In this document: piece by piece, positions 26,409-34,505 of the stretch
Layout: the number at the start of each line of letters is the position of its first letter
How positions within the stretch are numbered: the first letter of the stretch is position 1
DNA from: an uncultured delta proteobacterium
GTDB lineage: Bacteria; Myxococcota_A; Polyangia; Polyangiales; Polyangiaceae
Assembly: GCA_903892415.1 (NCBI GenBank)
Contig: CAITIQ010000148.1
Span: 1-64,000, forward strand
Length of the DNA: 64,000 bases
Direction of reading: 5' to 3'
The notes under the pieces: generated by a model
Database searches by the model: none
Told to the model about the DNA's origin: nothing
Seen by the model: the letters and a program-made list of their open reading frames with translations, nothing else
Translations under genes and position numbers: made by a program

Positions 26409-28295
26409 ATGACCCGCGAGTCCAGCGATCGATCGACGATTCCGATGCGAGGGCGCGCGCACGTCGAGTTGCGCGACACAGTGGCGACTGCCCCAACGGC
26501 CGCCATTGCACCGAGCGTGCTGCTCGAGCCGTTTCGCGCTTTGGAGCTACCCGAGGCTCGCTATCACGTCGTTGAGCGACTTGGGATCGGCGGCATGGGC
26601 GAAGTTTCGGCCACCTTCGACGCGAAGATCGGTCGAGAGATTGCGCTCAAGACGATGCTCACGAAGGCCCCGGAGGAGATGCCGTTGGCGCAGCGCCGGT
26701 TTCTTCGCGAGGCCCGGGTGCAAGCGTTGCTCGAGCACCCGGCGATCGTCCCGGTCTACGACATTGGATTAGGTCCTGACGGAATGCCCTTCTTCACGAT
26801 GAAGCGTGTCCGCGGCGAGACGCTTTTTACGATGTTGGAGGACGTGCGTCAGGGCCAGAGAGCCACGCTGCGTCGGCTTAGCCGTCACAGGCTCTTAGCG
26901 GCATTCATGACTGTTTGCATGGCTATCGACTACGCGCATGAGCGTGGCGTCGTACATCGCGATCTGAAGCCGGAGAACATCATGTTGGGCCCGCACGGCG
27001 AGGTCTACGTGCTCGATTGGGGGCTCGCTCGCGTCACGGAGCTCCACCCCCGCGGCCCTGCGCCTGACGCGGCCCTCGGCGATTCCGGAACCAATCCGGG
27101 CGACATGATCGGAACTCCCGGGTTCATGCCGCCTGAGCAGGTGCTCGGCCAGCACGATCAGGTTGACCGGCGCTCCGACGTCTATGCGTTAGGCGCCATC
27201 CTCTATGAGATCCTAACGTTCAAACCGCTCCACGAAGGAGCCGACGTGATGGCTATTCTCGAATCGACGCTCAACCCAACGCGGGTGACGCCCGCCGGAT
27301 CGATGGAGGTACCGCCTGAACTATTGGCCATCGTCGATCGCGCCACGCGGTTTCATAAGGAGCAGCGACACGCAACAGCCCGTGCCATCAGCGAGGCTAT
27401 CGAGAGCTACCTCGACGGCGACCGGGATCAAGAGAGTCGAGCGAAGCTCGCTGCTGGTCGCATCGCCGGAGCGCAGCGCGAGTTGGCGCTTGCTCTCGAA
27501 GGCCCACCGGAGCAGCGGGAGCGAGCTCGCATAGCTGCATTGCGTCAGGCTGGTGGGGCCTTGGCGCTGTCCCCCAAGGACCCAGCTGCGACTGCACTCG
27601 TGCTCGAGGTATTGTCGCATCCCCCGCCGAACACCCCCAATGATGTAAAGCGCGAGCTCGCGTCGATCGAGGTTGGGCACTCTCGGGTCGCCATGAGAGA
27701 CAATGCGCTGCGCATCTTCTCTTGGTTTGTGATTGTGCCATTCGCCGTGGTGTTGGGGATTCGGTCGGATTGGTACGCTGCCATCATGGTCGGAGTGTTG
27801 AGCTTCTGCGCAATCCTGGCCCTCTTCATGTGGAAACGTCAGCTCGTCTCCACGCTGCCACGGTTCATTCTCTATTGTGGTACCTCGGTCATGTTCGCCG
27901 GTATGAGCGGCTTGTTCGGCCCCTTCATGTTGGTGCCTGCTCTGGCGGCCATCAACGCGGTGACCTTTAGCTTGCAGTCGCCCAAACATGAACGCGCAGC
28001 GATCGTCGCTATTGGTGTATTGCCGTTTCTCGTCCCGATGTTTCTGGAGCTACTGGGCGTGGTGCCCGCTTCGTTCGACTTCGCCGATGAAGCCATCGTG
28101 ATTCGCAGTCGGCTGGTGAACTTCCCTCCGCAGCTGACCTTCTTGTTTCTCTCGCTGGTCAGCTCCTTCGGCATCGCTACCCCGGTATTCCTCACCGGGC
28201 GGCTACGTGACCAGTTGCGCTCGGTCGAGGCGAAGTTAGCGCTGCAAAAGTGGCAGTTTGCCCAGCTATCTCAAGCTCGCCCGCCTGCGGGTTGA
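26409..28295 (+). CDS. Serine/threonine protein kinase with polytopic C-terminal membrane domain
   Basis: The 628-residue protein has an N-terminal kinase domain with GIGGMGEV, Lys81 (IALKTM), HRDLKPEN (His183, Asp185) and MPPEQ. DWG (Asp203) replaces the usual DFG; this variant is seen in some bacterial kinases and keeps the metal-binding Asp. After a helical region of about 100 residues come roughly seven hydrophobic helices between residues 435 and 605, then a short basic tail. The polytopic domain could sense membrane state or a lipid signal. The gene's 3' end overlaps the convergent channel gene by 25 nt. Confidence 0.9.
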   Translation: MTRESSDRSTIPMRGRAHVELRDTVATAPTAAIAPSVLLEPFRALELPEARYHVVERLGIGGMGEVSATFDAKIGREIALKTMLTKAPEEMPLAQRRFLREARVQALLEHPAIVPVYDIGLGPDGMPFFTMKRVRGETLFTMLEDVRQGQRATLRRLSRHRLLAAFMTVCMAIDYAHERGVVHRDLKPENIMLGPHGEVYVLDWGLARVTELHPRGPAPDAALGDSGTNPGDMIGTPGFMPPEQVLGQHDQVDRRSDVYALGAILYEILTFKPLHEGADVMAILESTLNPTRVTPAGSMEVPPELLAIVDRATRFHKEQRHATARAISEAIESYLDGDRDQESRAKLAAGRIAGAQRELALALEGPPEQRERARIAALRQAGGALALSPKDPAATALVLEVLSHPPPNTPNDVKRELASIEVGHSRVAMRDNALRIFSWFVIVPFAVVLGIRSDWYAAIMVGVLSFCAILALFMWKRQLVSTLPRFILYCGTSVMFAGMSGLFGPFMLVPALAAINAVTFSLQSPKHERAAIVAIGVLPFLVPMFLELLGVVPASFDFADEAIVIRSRLVNFPPQLTFLFLSLVSSFGIATPVFLTGRLRDQLRSVEAKLALQKWQFAQLSQARPPAG

Positions 28296-29194
28296 ACCCC
28301 GTCTGCGGGCTGGTCCCCTGGCTCGACTATGATGTCGTGAAATTTTGAATAGTCGATAATGCGCGTCTGATCGGGCTCCGTCGAAATGATGTCGGCGAAG
28401 CGCGCACCCCAAACGATGTCATCTAGTTCATAGGTGTAGCGGGCGTGAACCGTCTGCGCGATCGTCTCGTCGAGCCCGCTGAGGCTGAGCAAGACCAAAG
28501 CGGAACGTGCTTGAAGCGCCTGCTTTGCGTTCGGACCAAAGAAGGGGCTTTTTTCGTCCACCTCGTGAATGGCGGTCCAACTCAGCCGGAAGAACGGGTT
28601 CTGCTCGCGGAGCAGCGGCAAGATGTGCGGGACTCGCAGCCGCTCGCCCTCCTTCGTCACAGTGTCCAAAAGGACCAAGACCTTGAGCGACGCTTCGACG
28701 ATCGTGTTGTGCCGCGCATTGGCCATGCGGAACATCAGGCAGGGCTTGCCGTCGCGTCGCCCGATCACTGCGCGAGAAGTGAAGATGACGCGCGAGCTGG
28801 GTTTGGCGAACTTGGAGAAGGTTAGCCCTGTAGCGATCGCCAGCGAAAGGAGACCGGCCAACGCCTCCAAGGTCACAATGCATTGGGCATAGACGGTGGT
28901 GGGCGAGAGAACGCCGTAGCCGATGGTGCCCATCGTTTGAACCGAGAAGAAGAAGGCGTCGCCGAAGGATCCGGGCCGAGCTCCTGCGATGCACCCAGGT
29001 TGCAACAGGTACAAACAGGCAAAGATGGAGTTGAGGGCGAGGAAGCCGGCGCCAGCGAGCAGAAAGAACAGCCACCACGGCATCGTTAGAACACGATGGT
29101 AGAGGTCCTCATGGAACGCCGTATCAAGCCCAAGGGTGCGGACTTTGAATGGCTCCTTCTGAGCGGCGGGCTTGGGCTTTCGTTGCGTGCTCAA
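28271..29194 (-). CDS. Inward-rectifier potassium channel (KirBac type)
   Basis: The 307-residue protein has two membrane helices (LFFLLAGAGFLALNSIF and LEALAGLLSLAIATGL) around a pore loop with the selectivity filter TMGTIGYG near residue 90. A large C-terminal beta-rich cytoplasmic domain starts RVIFTSRAVIG...PCLMFRMANARHN, as in KirBac channels. It passes potassium and is probably gated by lipid or pH. GAGGAG lies 6 nt before the TTG start at 29194. The gene ends inside the last 25 nt of the convergent kinase gene, within a shared hairpin. Confidence 0.92.
   Translation of the reverse strand: MSTQRKPKPAAQKEPFKVRTLGLDTAFHEDLYHRVLTMPWWLFFLLAGAGFLALNSIFACLYLLQPGCIAGARPGSFGDAFFFSVQTMGTIGYGVLSPTTVYAQCIVTLEALAGLLSLAIATGLTFSKFAKPSSRVIFTSRAVIGRRDGKPCLMFRMANARHNTIVEASLKVLVLLDTVTKEGERLRVPHILPLLREQNPFFRLSWTAIHEVDEKSPFFGPNAKQALQARSALVLLSLSGLDETIAQTVHARYTYELDDIVWGARFADIISTEPDQTRIIDYSKFHDIIVEPGDQPADGVQPAGGRA
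28279..28310. terminator. Two-tier hairpin across the kinase/Kir convergent overlap, stop codon in the loop
   Basis: GCCCGC (28279-28284) pairs with GCGGGC (28305-28310), and CGGG (28288-28291) with CCCG (28298-28301). The 6-nt loop (28292-28297) contains the kinase stop TGA (28293-28295). It lies over the 3' ends of both genes and could end transcription in both directions. No T-tract is present. Confidence 0.45.
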
Positions 29195-29305
29195 ACTAGG
29201 CTCCTCGTTCAGCTACGAAGTTTCACGTTGCAGATTTGCACCGTACTTCGAGCCTCCCTTTGGCTGGGAACGGCCAATTCTCGCAGAAAGGTGGGAGCTG
29301 TGCTC

Positions 29306-29322
29306 TTGGCACGAACCTTGGA
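29306..29322 (+). promoter_or_regulatory. Sigma-54-like promoter match, one critical mismatch
   Basis: TTGGCACG-AACC-TTGGA matches the sigma-54 consensus (TGGCACG, 4-nt gap, TTGCA/T) except that the invariant C of the -12 element is G. It points rightward into a region with no plus-strand gene and lies just before the orphan terminator at 29335-29387. Confidence 0.25.
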
Positions 29323-29334
29323 TGTGCCCCCTCG

Positions 29335-29387
29335 AGCGCCTGTGACGTGATCCCCCCCAAAACGTCGAGCAGGCGCTTTTTCTTTTT
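29335..29387 (+). terminator. Strong rho-independent terminator with no upstream plus-strand gene
   Basis: AGCGCCTG (29335-29342) pairs perfectly with CAGGCGCT (29370-29377), and inside it GACG (29344-29347) pairs with CGTC (29363-29366). TTTTTCTTTTT follows immediately on the plus strand. The neighbouring genes on both sides run on the minus strand, where the flanks would give no U-tract, so this terminator must serve a plus-strand transcript. Confidence 0.65.
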
Positions 29388-29406
29388 GTCCCTGCTGACT
29401 TAACTG

Positions 29407-31302
29407 TCACTCGACGAGGATCAGGGCTGATTGCGGCGCCATGGGCGGGTCGATGATGACCGTTCCGCCGGCACCAACGGTGACCTCCCGGCCGGAGCCG
29501 AGCGCGTCCTTGAGTTGCGTGCCCGCTTCGCGATTGACCTTCATCGGGGCGCCCTCAAATGCCGGCGCTCCTTCCTTGTCCTCTCGCGCGTTGAAGATCA
29601 CGAGCGCGTAGTCGTTGCCGGCGTCCCCACCGCTACGCTCGAACGCGAAGATGCCGGCATCTTCCTCGTCCCCGCCGCGCTCGGAGGACCAGACTACGCC
29701 GATGGCGCCTTTGCGGAGGGCAGCGCTCTCCTTGCGGATCTTTGCCAACTTCTGAATGTGTTTGAAGGTGCTGTTGTCTTTGGCAAAGCCAGTAGGCCAA
29801 AGGTCTTCACGATTGGAGGGATCATTGCCTCCGGCGAACTCCTGCTCCGTCCCGTAATAGAGACAAGGAATTCCCTGCGTCGTAAAGTTGAAGGTCAGGG
29901 CGTTGGCCAAGCCCTTCTTCGTGCCCGTGAACAGGAAGCGAGGCACATCGTGGTTGTCGATGAAGTTGATTGGAACGTCGCGTGGCGCGACGCCAATGCC
30001 GAGCTCTGCTGGCTCTAACCCCCAATTCTGATCGCGAAGCTTCCAAAGGTCTTCAATACGTTTGGTGCTTTGCCCAAGCTGGAAAACATCGCGAATGGCA
30101 GTGAAATATTGGGGGAAGTAGAAGGCGCTATCGAGCTGGTCTCCCGTTAGCTCCCGGCCGTCGGTGACGCATTCATTCTCGAGAGCGAGCTGTTCTGCCG
30201 CCGGTGGGTCGGTTTTGGTGAAGGCGCCGACGAGATTGTCGCGCCCGTCGAACGCTTCACCGAACATGATGAAGTTCTTCTTCCCCTTGGCAGCCAAACG
30301 TTGCCGAAGCTTCTGCGTGAAGAAACGCCAAAACTCGCGCTCAACATGTTTGACGGTATCAATTCTAAACCCGTCAATATCTGTTTGCAGGACCCAGTCG
30401 GCGTAGACGTCAACCATGGTCTCTTTGACCGCGACGCCGTCGCGCGGACCGCAAAGCGCGGTGTTTACGTCTTTGAGACCCCCGGGGAAGTCACCTTTGA
30501 TCAGCTGCTCAGGGTCCTCGAAGTTGACGGTTCTTCCTTTGCGGTTGAACGCGCGTGGATCCTGAAACAACTCTGGCATTGGGGGGACGTGGTTGGTCGC
30601 CGGATCGTAAACGAAGATGGTGGGCGCAGGCCCTGCCTCTCCCAGCGACGTCTCGGATTGGATTCCCCGCGGATCGAAGTCGGGGTCATACTCGTTGATG
30701 TGAACGACCTGGGAGCTCTCCCCGTTGCCGGAGAGCTGCTCGTCCGGTTGGCCGTTCATGTTGATATCGTAGTAAAAAAGCTGGCCGAGGTGATTCGTCA
30801 CGATGTCGACGATGATCTTCATCTTCCGCTCGTGCGCAGCGAATACAAGGCTACGGAGCGCTGCGAGATCCCCGAAGTGCGGATTGAGCGCCGTCAAGTC
30901 CTGTGCCCAATAGCCGTGGTACCCGTCGAACCCGGCATCCGTATCGACGTTCTTGATGATCGGCGAGATCCACACGGTGGTCACTCCGAGCTCCTCCAAA
31001 TAGTCGAGTTGGTCCTCGAGGCCCTTCCAGTCGCCTCCGTGGTACTTGCCCATCGCCGAGAGGTCCACGCCATGGTTGTTGCCCGTGTCACCGTCCGCGA
31101 AACGGTCGATCAAGACTTGGTAGATCACCTCGTCACGCCAGTCCGAGACCTGGGTGGACATCGCGATCTCACCCTCGAGGCCCTCCTCGTAGCTCATACA
31201 GCCGCCGCTACTGGAGGTGCCGCCTACGACTGCAAGACCAAGGGTACAAAACACGCCAGCGATTGTTCGGCCAAAGCGGTTAGTTCGTTTCATCCGGGTC
31301 AT
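29407..31302 (-). CDS. Exported alpha-amylase family enzyme (GH13)
   Basis: The 631-residue enzyme has a signal-type N terminus ending near SSSGGC, a possible but atypical lipobox. The GH13 catalytic barrel follows: VIYQVLIDRFADGD, DIVTNHLGQ, the nucleophile Asp in GFRIDTVKH, the acid Glu in IMFGEAFDG and the third Asp in FIDNHDVPR. It should hydrolyse alpha-1,4-glucans outside the cytoplasm. The ATG at 31302 was chosen for GAGGAG 8 nt upstream, which overlaps the stop of the porin gene. The porin and amylase thus form an operon. Confidence 0.92.
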   Translation of the reverse strand: MTRMKRTNRFGRTIAGVFCTLGLAVVGGTSSSGGCMSYEEGLEGEIAMSTQVSDWRDEVIYQVLIDRFADGDTGNNHGVDLSAMGKYHGGDWKGLEDQLDYLEELGVTTVWISPIIKNVDTDAGFDGYHGYWAQDLTALNPHFGDLAALRSLVFAAHERKMKIIVDIVTNHLGQLFYYDINMNGQPDEQLSGNGESSQVVHINEYDPDFDPRGIQSETSLGEAGPAPTIFVYDPATNHVPPMPELFQDPRAFNRKGRTVNFEDPEQLIKGDFPGGLKDVNTALCGPRDGVAVKETMVDVYADWVLQTDIDGFRIDTVKHVEREFWRFFTQKLRQRLAAKGKKNFIMFGEAFDGRDNLVGAFTKTDPPAAEQLALENECVTDGRELTGDQLDSAFYFPQYFTAIRDVFQLGQSTKRIEDLWKLRDQNWGLEPAELGIGVAPRDVPINFIDNHDVPRFLFTGTKKGLANALTFNFTTQGIPCLYYGTEQEFAGGNDPSNREDLWPTGFAKDNSTFKHIQKLAKIRKESAALRKGAIGVVWSSERGGDEEDAGIFAFERSGGDAGNDYALVIFNAREDKEGAPAFEGAPMKVNREAGTQLKDALGSGREVTVGAGGTVIIDPPMAPQSALILVE

Positions 31303-31310
31303 GTGCGTGC

Positions 31311-31316
31311 TCCTCA
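31311..31316 (-). promoter_or_regulatory. Shine-Dalgarno sequence of the amylase gene, overlapping the porin stop
   Basis: GAGGAG on the minus strand lies 8 nt before ATG 31302. The porin TGA (31314-31316) is part of the same hexamer region, which links the translation of the two genes. Confidence 0.75.
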
Positions 31317-32939
31317 AAAACCGTAAGAAGATGAGTTGAACCACCACTCGGCTCCAAGCCCGATGAAGTGCTCGAGTTCCCGCTCCCGGTAGGGGTGGTC
31401 TTCCGGGTAGAGCAAACGTGCAACGGAGCTGCGTACTCCCAGATTGTAGATGGCGCGGATGTGCGGCCTGCTGAAGTTGCCGCGCCCAGCCGGAGAGATG
31501 AAGGGCATCAATCCAATTCGAAACATGCTGGCGAGCGCAGGGCCCTCAGGTGCTTTCTCGGTATCGTCCGGATCCTGATAGATGACTCCTCGTTGCGCAA
31601 CTTCGAAGGTCCCTTCCAAGGAGACGCCTGCGATCTCGCCAAAGAAGAAGGTGGGCCGCAGCACCACGGCTCCTTCATCGACGTCATCGTAGTTGAGCGT
31701 GGGGGTCGCGTCGCGGAAGGAGCGGAAATAGGCGCCGGCTAACACGCCGAAGAAGTCGACCTCGGCGTTGCCACCGATGGCCGCGACCATTTCACGAGCG
31801 CCGTCTGTGGTCTTCTCGGCTGTGAGCTGACCTGGATTGGCGAATTGCCCATACGCCGCAAGATCACTGGCGTAGCGGAAGAACAGGCTTATGTGGGTAT
31901 CTCGCTTGCCGGTATATGCGGTAAACTGACCGCCTAGAACGAAGCCGCCGTCGCTCGGGAGCTGTTCTACGAGGCCGCCGGGCTCCTCCTCTCGCTCACC
32001 TTCGGGCAGTGCGTGCCCTTCACCGTAGAGCGCAGCCTTGATCCCGGCCCTCGTGTCCTTGGCGCCCGGGGCGAGCTCACCGAACTTGTAGCCGTAGCCG
32101 ACTTTGGCCGCGCCGATGAGCTTCTGCCTATTGAGCAAGGCAACAGGGGTGGCACCGAATTGGTCCAACGGCGCGGGCCGCAGCACTGTCTGCTTGAAGA
32201 ACGGTACGTCGGGTTGCGTGGCACCGACCGTGAGCTGGCCGAAGAATCCAGCCTTATGCCGATAAGCCGCTCCACCGCCGAGCAGGTTCAGGTTGTCGAG
32301 CGGCCAATAGTCGAGCGCGTAAATATCATCACCGCGGACCATGCGCGAACCGACGAAGGCGCTCAGTCCCTCGACGCCGACATTGCGTGCCTCGAGGAAG
32401 AGGTTGCGGATGGCCGCGTTCAGTTCGAAGTCCCCCGAGTAGTGAAAGACTGGGCTCGCTATCGCCAGGGTGATCACGATCGAGGTATCGATACCGGTGC
32501 CGTCCCAGTGGTCCTCTCGCCGCAATTCGGCCTCCGCGTAGTTGCCCTCGTCCATACGAGTGCCGCGCGCCACGATATCGGCATCTGCGCCCGGCCCACC
32601 TTGGCCGTCGGTGGCAGCAATCATGCGGCCGTAGGAGCCAAACTCAAACGACCCCTTGTGCGGTTGCTCGACCGGGACCGGCGGTAAGGTTGCCTTCTCG
32701 GTGCTGGGTTTTGCCGGGACGACGGCTGTCTCCGCCACTTTGGGGGTAGCGGTCGTGTCGGGCTTTACTTCCGGCTCAGCAGGCTTTTCCGGCGGGGGAG
32801 CGGGCTCTTCCGGAGCGGGCGTCGGTGTCTGTGGCTCGTTCGTCGCAGGTGGTTTTGCCTCGGGTGCCTCAGCGTGTGCGGTGGCATCCCATGAAAGGAT
32901 CGCCAGTGATAAGCCCCCGAAGACCCGGCCGGAAATCAT
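31314..32939 (-). CDS. LamB-like carbohydrate porin (outer membrane)
   Basis: The 541-residue protein has a signal peptide (TAHAEA), a Pro/Glu/Thr-rich spacer of about 70 residues and then a beta-barrel starting FEFGSYGRM. The barrel has the maltoporin-like features LEARNVG, FVGSRMVRGDDIYALDYWPLDN and a C-terminal ELEHFIGLGAEWWF...YGF with a terminal Phe, as in outer-membrane barrels. Together with the downstream amylase it suggests maltodextrin breakdown and uptake. TAGCGT ends exactly 6 nt before the ATG at 32939, which predicts a leaderless mRNA. Confidence 0.8.
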   Translation of the reverse strand: MISGRVFGGLSLAILSWDATAHAEAPEAKPPATNEPQTPTPAPEEPAPPPEKPAEPEVKPDTTATPKVAETAVVPAKPSTEKATLPPVPVEQPHKGSFEFGSYGRMIAATDGQGGPGADADIVARGTRMDEGNYAEAELRREDHWDGTGIDTSIVITLAIASPVFHYSGDFELNAAIRNLFLEARNVGVEGLSAFVGSRMVRGDDIYALDYWPLDNLNLLGGGAAYRHKAGFFGQLTVGATQPDVPFFKQTVLRPAPLDQFGATPVALLNRQKLIGAAKVGYGYKFGELAPGAKDTRAGIKAALYGEGHALPEGEREEEPGGLVEQLPSDGGFVLGGQFTAYTGKRDTHISLFFRYASDLAAYGQFANPGQLTAEKTTDGAREMVAAIGGNAEVDFFGVLAGAYFRSFRDATPTLNYDDVDEGAVVLRPTFFFGEIAGVSLEGTFEVAQRGVIYQDPDDTEKAPEGPALASMFRIGLMPFISPAGRGNFSRPHIRAIYNLGVRSSVARLLYPEDHPYRERELEHFIGLGAEWWFNSSSYGF

Positions 32940-32945
32940 GGGTCG

Positions 32946-32951
32946 ACGCTA
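32946..32951 (-). promoter_or_regulatory. Predicted leaderless -10 element (TAGCGT)
   Basis: On the minus strand TAGCGT is followed by CGACCC and then ATG 32939. The spacing puts the transcription start on the A of the start codon. No Shine-Dalgarno sequence or clear -35 is seen. Confidence 0.5.
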
Positions 32952-33053
32952 CCATGTTCGACGTTTGGAACGACGAACGACTGGTGCCAATTCGAAGGTT
33001 CAACGGGCGACTCAGCATTCGGCCGAAGGTGGGTGCATCCACCACGTTCGCGC

Positions 33054-34418
33054 TCAAGGAGACTTGACGTTCGAGATGTTTTTTCGAAGGGTTTGTCGCT
33101 TTACGCGGGCGGGGCTGCTCTCCGTCCAGTTACGCATGACCCGGTCGAGCTGCGCGAGGTCCCGAGCCGCGAGAGCCGCATCGACCAGGAGAATGTCGGC
33201 CCAGCTCACGCCAGCTTTCAACGACTGCTCGAGATCGGCGAGTTGAACGGGCTTCGTCCGTTCGAGCAAGGCGATGGCCATGCTCAGGAGCGGCCAAACG
33301 AAGGGGGTCGAATCCGCGCCGTGCTCTTCTTGCATTTTTTTGAGCGCCGCGAGATCCGCCGATTCGTAAGCGGAAATCGCTGCAACGCGCTGCAGCTCTT
33401 CGCGATCTTGGAATTGATTGGCGGCAACCCGAGCGCCCTCGAGGTCCCCCCGCAGGAGTCGCACCCGGATCAGCTGAGTGTGCGCTGAGGCTAGCTCGCT
33501 GCGCAGACTGCAGGCCTTCTCGAGGGCGATCTGCGCCGTCCCGAGGTCTTTGGCCGCGGCCGCGAGCTCTCCGCAAAACGCTGCGGCAATGGCACAGTCC
33601 ACGTCCCCCAGCATGACGTCTACCGGGATTTGGCTCTGCTCCGAGATCGAGAGGGTGTAAGCGATAGCGCGCAGCGCGCGCGGCAGATCCGAGATGGTGT
33701 CTGCGCTCAACTGCAAGGGCTCGAGACTGCTCGAGGTGAGCCGCTTTCTCGCGCTCTCAAGCACCCCTACGGAAGGGCCTGAACGTTGCGCCAGCTCTTG
33801 CGCGCAGTCCTCTAGCCGGCCGTGAAAGAGCAAGCTGCGAGCGCGTCGTAAGCTCGGCAACGAGCACCCTGGCCACGCTTCGCTGGAGCGCTGGAATCTC
33901 GCTTCCGCGTCGGCCGAACACAGCAGGTCGAGCGCCGCTCCAGCGGCGTAGTCGTGCAGCGGATCTTGTTCGACCTTGAGTTTGCCGTGCTGGTTCAGCA
34001 AGTTGGCTGCGTAGCGGTCATTGCCCACCGCAACTGCGTGCGAGAGCGTGGCAAACGCCAACAGTGGTCCCCGTGCGCCCAACTTCCAGGTCTTGTAGAT
34101 GAAGGCGGTTGCGCGATTGGCGTCAGGCGTAACCTCCAGCAAGAACAGCCCCTCTGCGTGCACCCACGCGCTCAGCGCATCCATGCTCGTTGGAGCGAGA
34201 GAGAGCGCACGTGAGGCGCTCTCCACCGCTGCATGAAAATGACCTGAAAGCAGGTGTTCGCGTGACTCCTTGGCAGCAGCCGTGGACGCAACCTCCGAGA
34301 GCTCGCGCTGCCGACTGCGGTAGGCCGTCACACCAGCACCAGTTGCGCCTAGAGCAGTTGCTGCTCCGAGACCAAGTAGTAGCCTGCGACGGTTGAGCGT
34401 GTGAGTAGCTAGCACCAT
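33054..34418 (-). CDS. TPR-like protein with N-terminal membrane anchor or Tat-like signal
   Basis: The 454-residue protein starts with NRRRLLLGLGAATALGATGAG, a basic and hydrophobic segment that could be a membrane anchor or a Tat-like signal. The rest is helical, with TPR-like repeats such as HLLSGHFHAAVESASRALSLAPTSMDALSA and LELASAH-type segments. No catalytic residues are seen. It resembles the TPR partners often found beside myxobacterial kinases, but its immediate neighbours are the porin operon and a divergent Cys-rich lipoprotein. Confidence 0.7.
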   Translation of the reverse strand: MVLATHTLNRRRLLLGLGAATALGATGAGVTAYRSRQRELSEVASTAAAKESREHLLSGHFHAAVESASRALSLAPTSMDALSAWVHAEGLFLLEVTPDANRATAFIYKTWKLGARGPLLAFATLSHAVAVGNDRYAANLLNQHGKLKVEQDPLHDYAAGAALDLLCSADAEARFQRSSEAWPGCSLPSLRRARSLLFHGRLEDCAQELAQRSGPSVGVLESARKRLTSSSLEPLQLSADTISDLPRALRAIAYTLSISEQSQIPVDVMLGDVDCAIAAAFCGELAAAAKDLGTAQIALEKACSLRSELASAHTQLIRVRLLRGDLEGARVAANQFQDREELQRVAAISAYESADLAALKKMQEEHGADSTPFVWPLLSMAIALLERTKPVQLADLEQSLKAGVSWADILLVDAALAARDLAQLDRVMRNWTESSPARVKRQTLRKNISNVKSP

Positions 34419-34505
34419 GTGAGAGCCGACCGCTGACGGGTACCACGGGCCGGGAGCGGTGAGCAGATCCTTGTCAGCTTGGCCGTTGTTCTGCGAAAGT
34501 GGGGA

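Noticed and set aside
30301-31326. Open frame of about 340 codons on the plus strand opposite the amylase
   Set aside because: The amylase has all catalytic motifs; the opposite frame has no start signals or recognisable domain.
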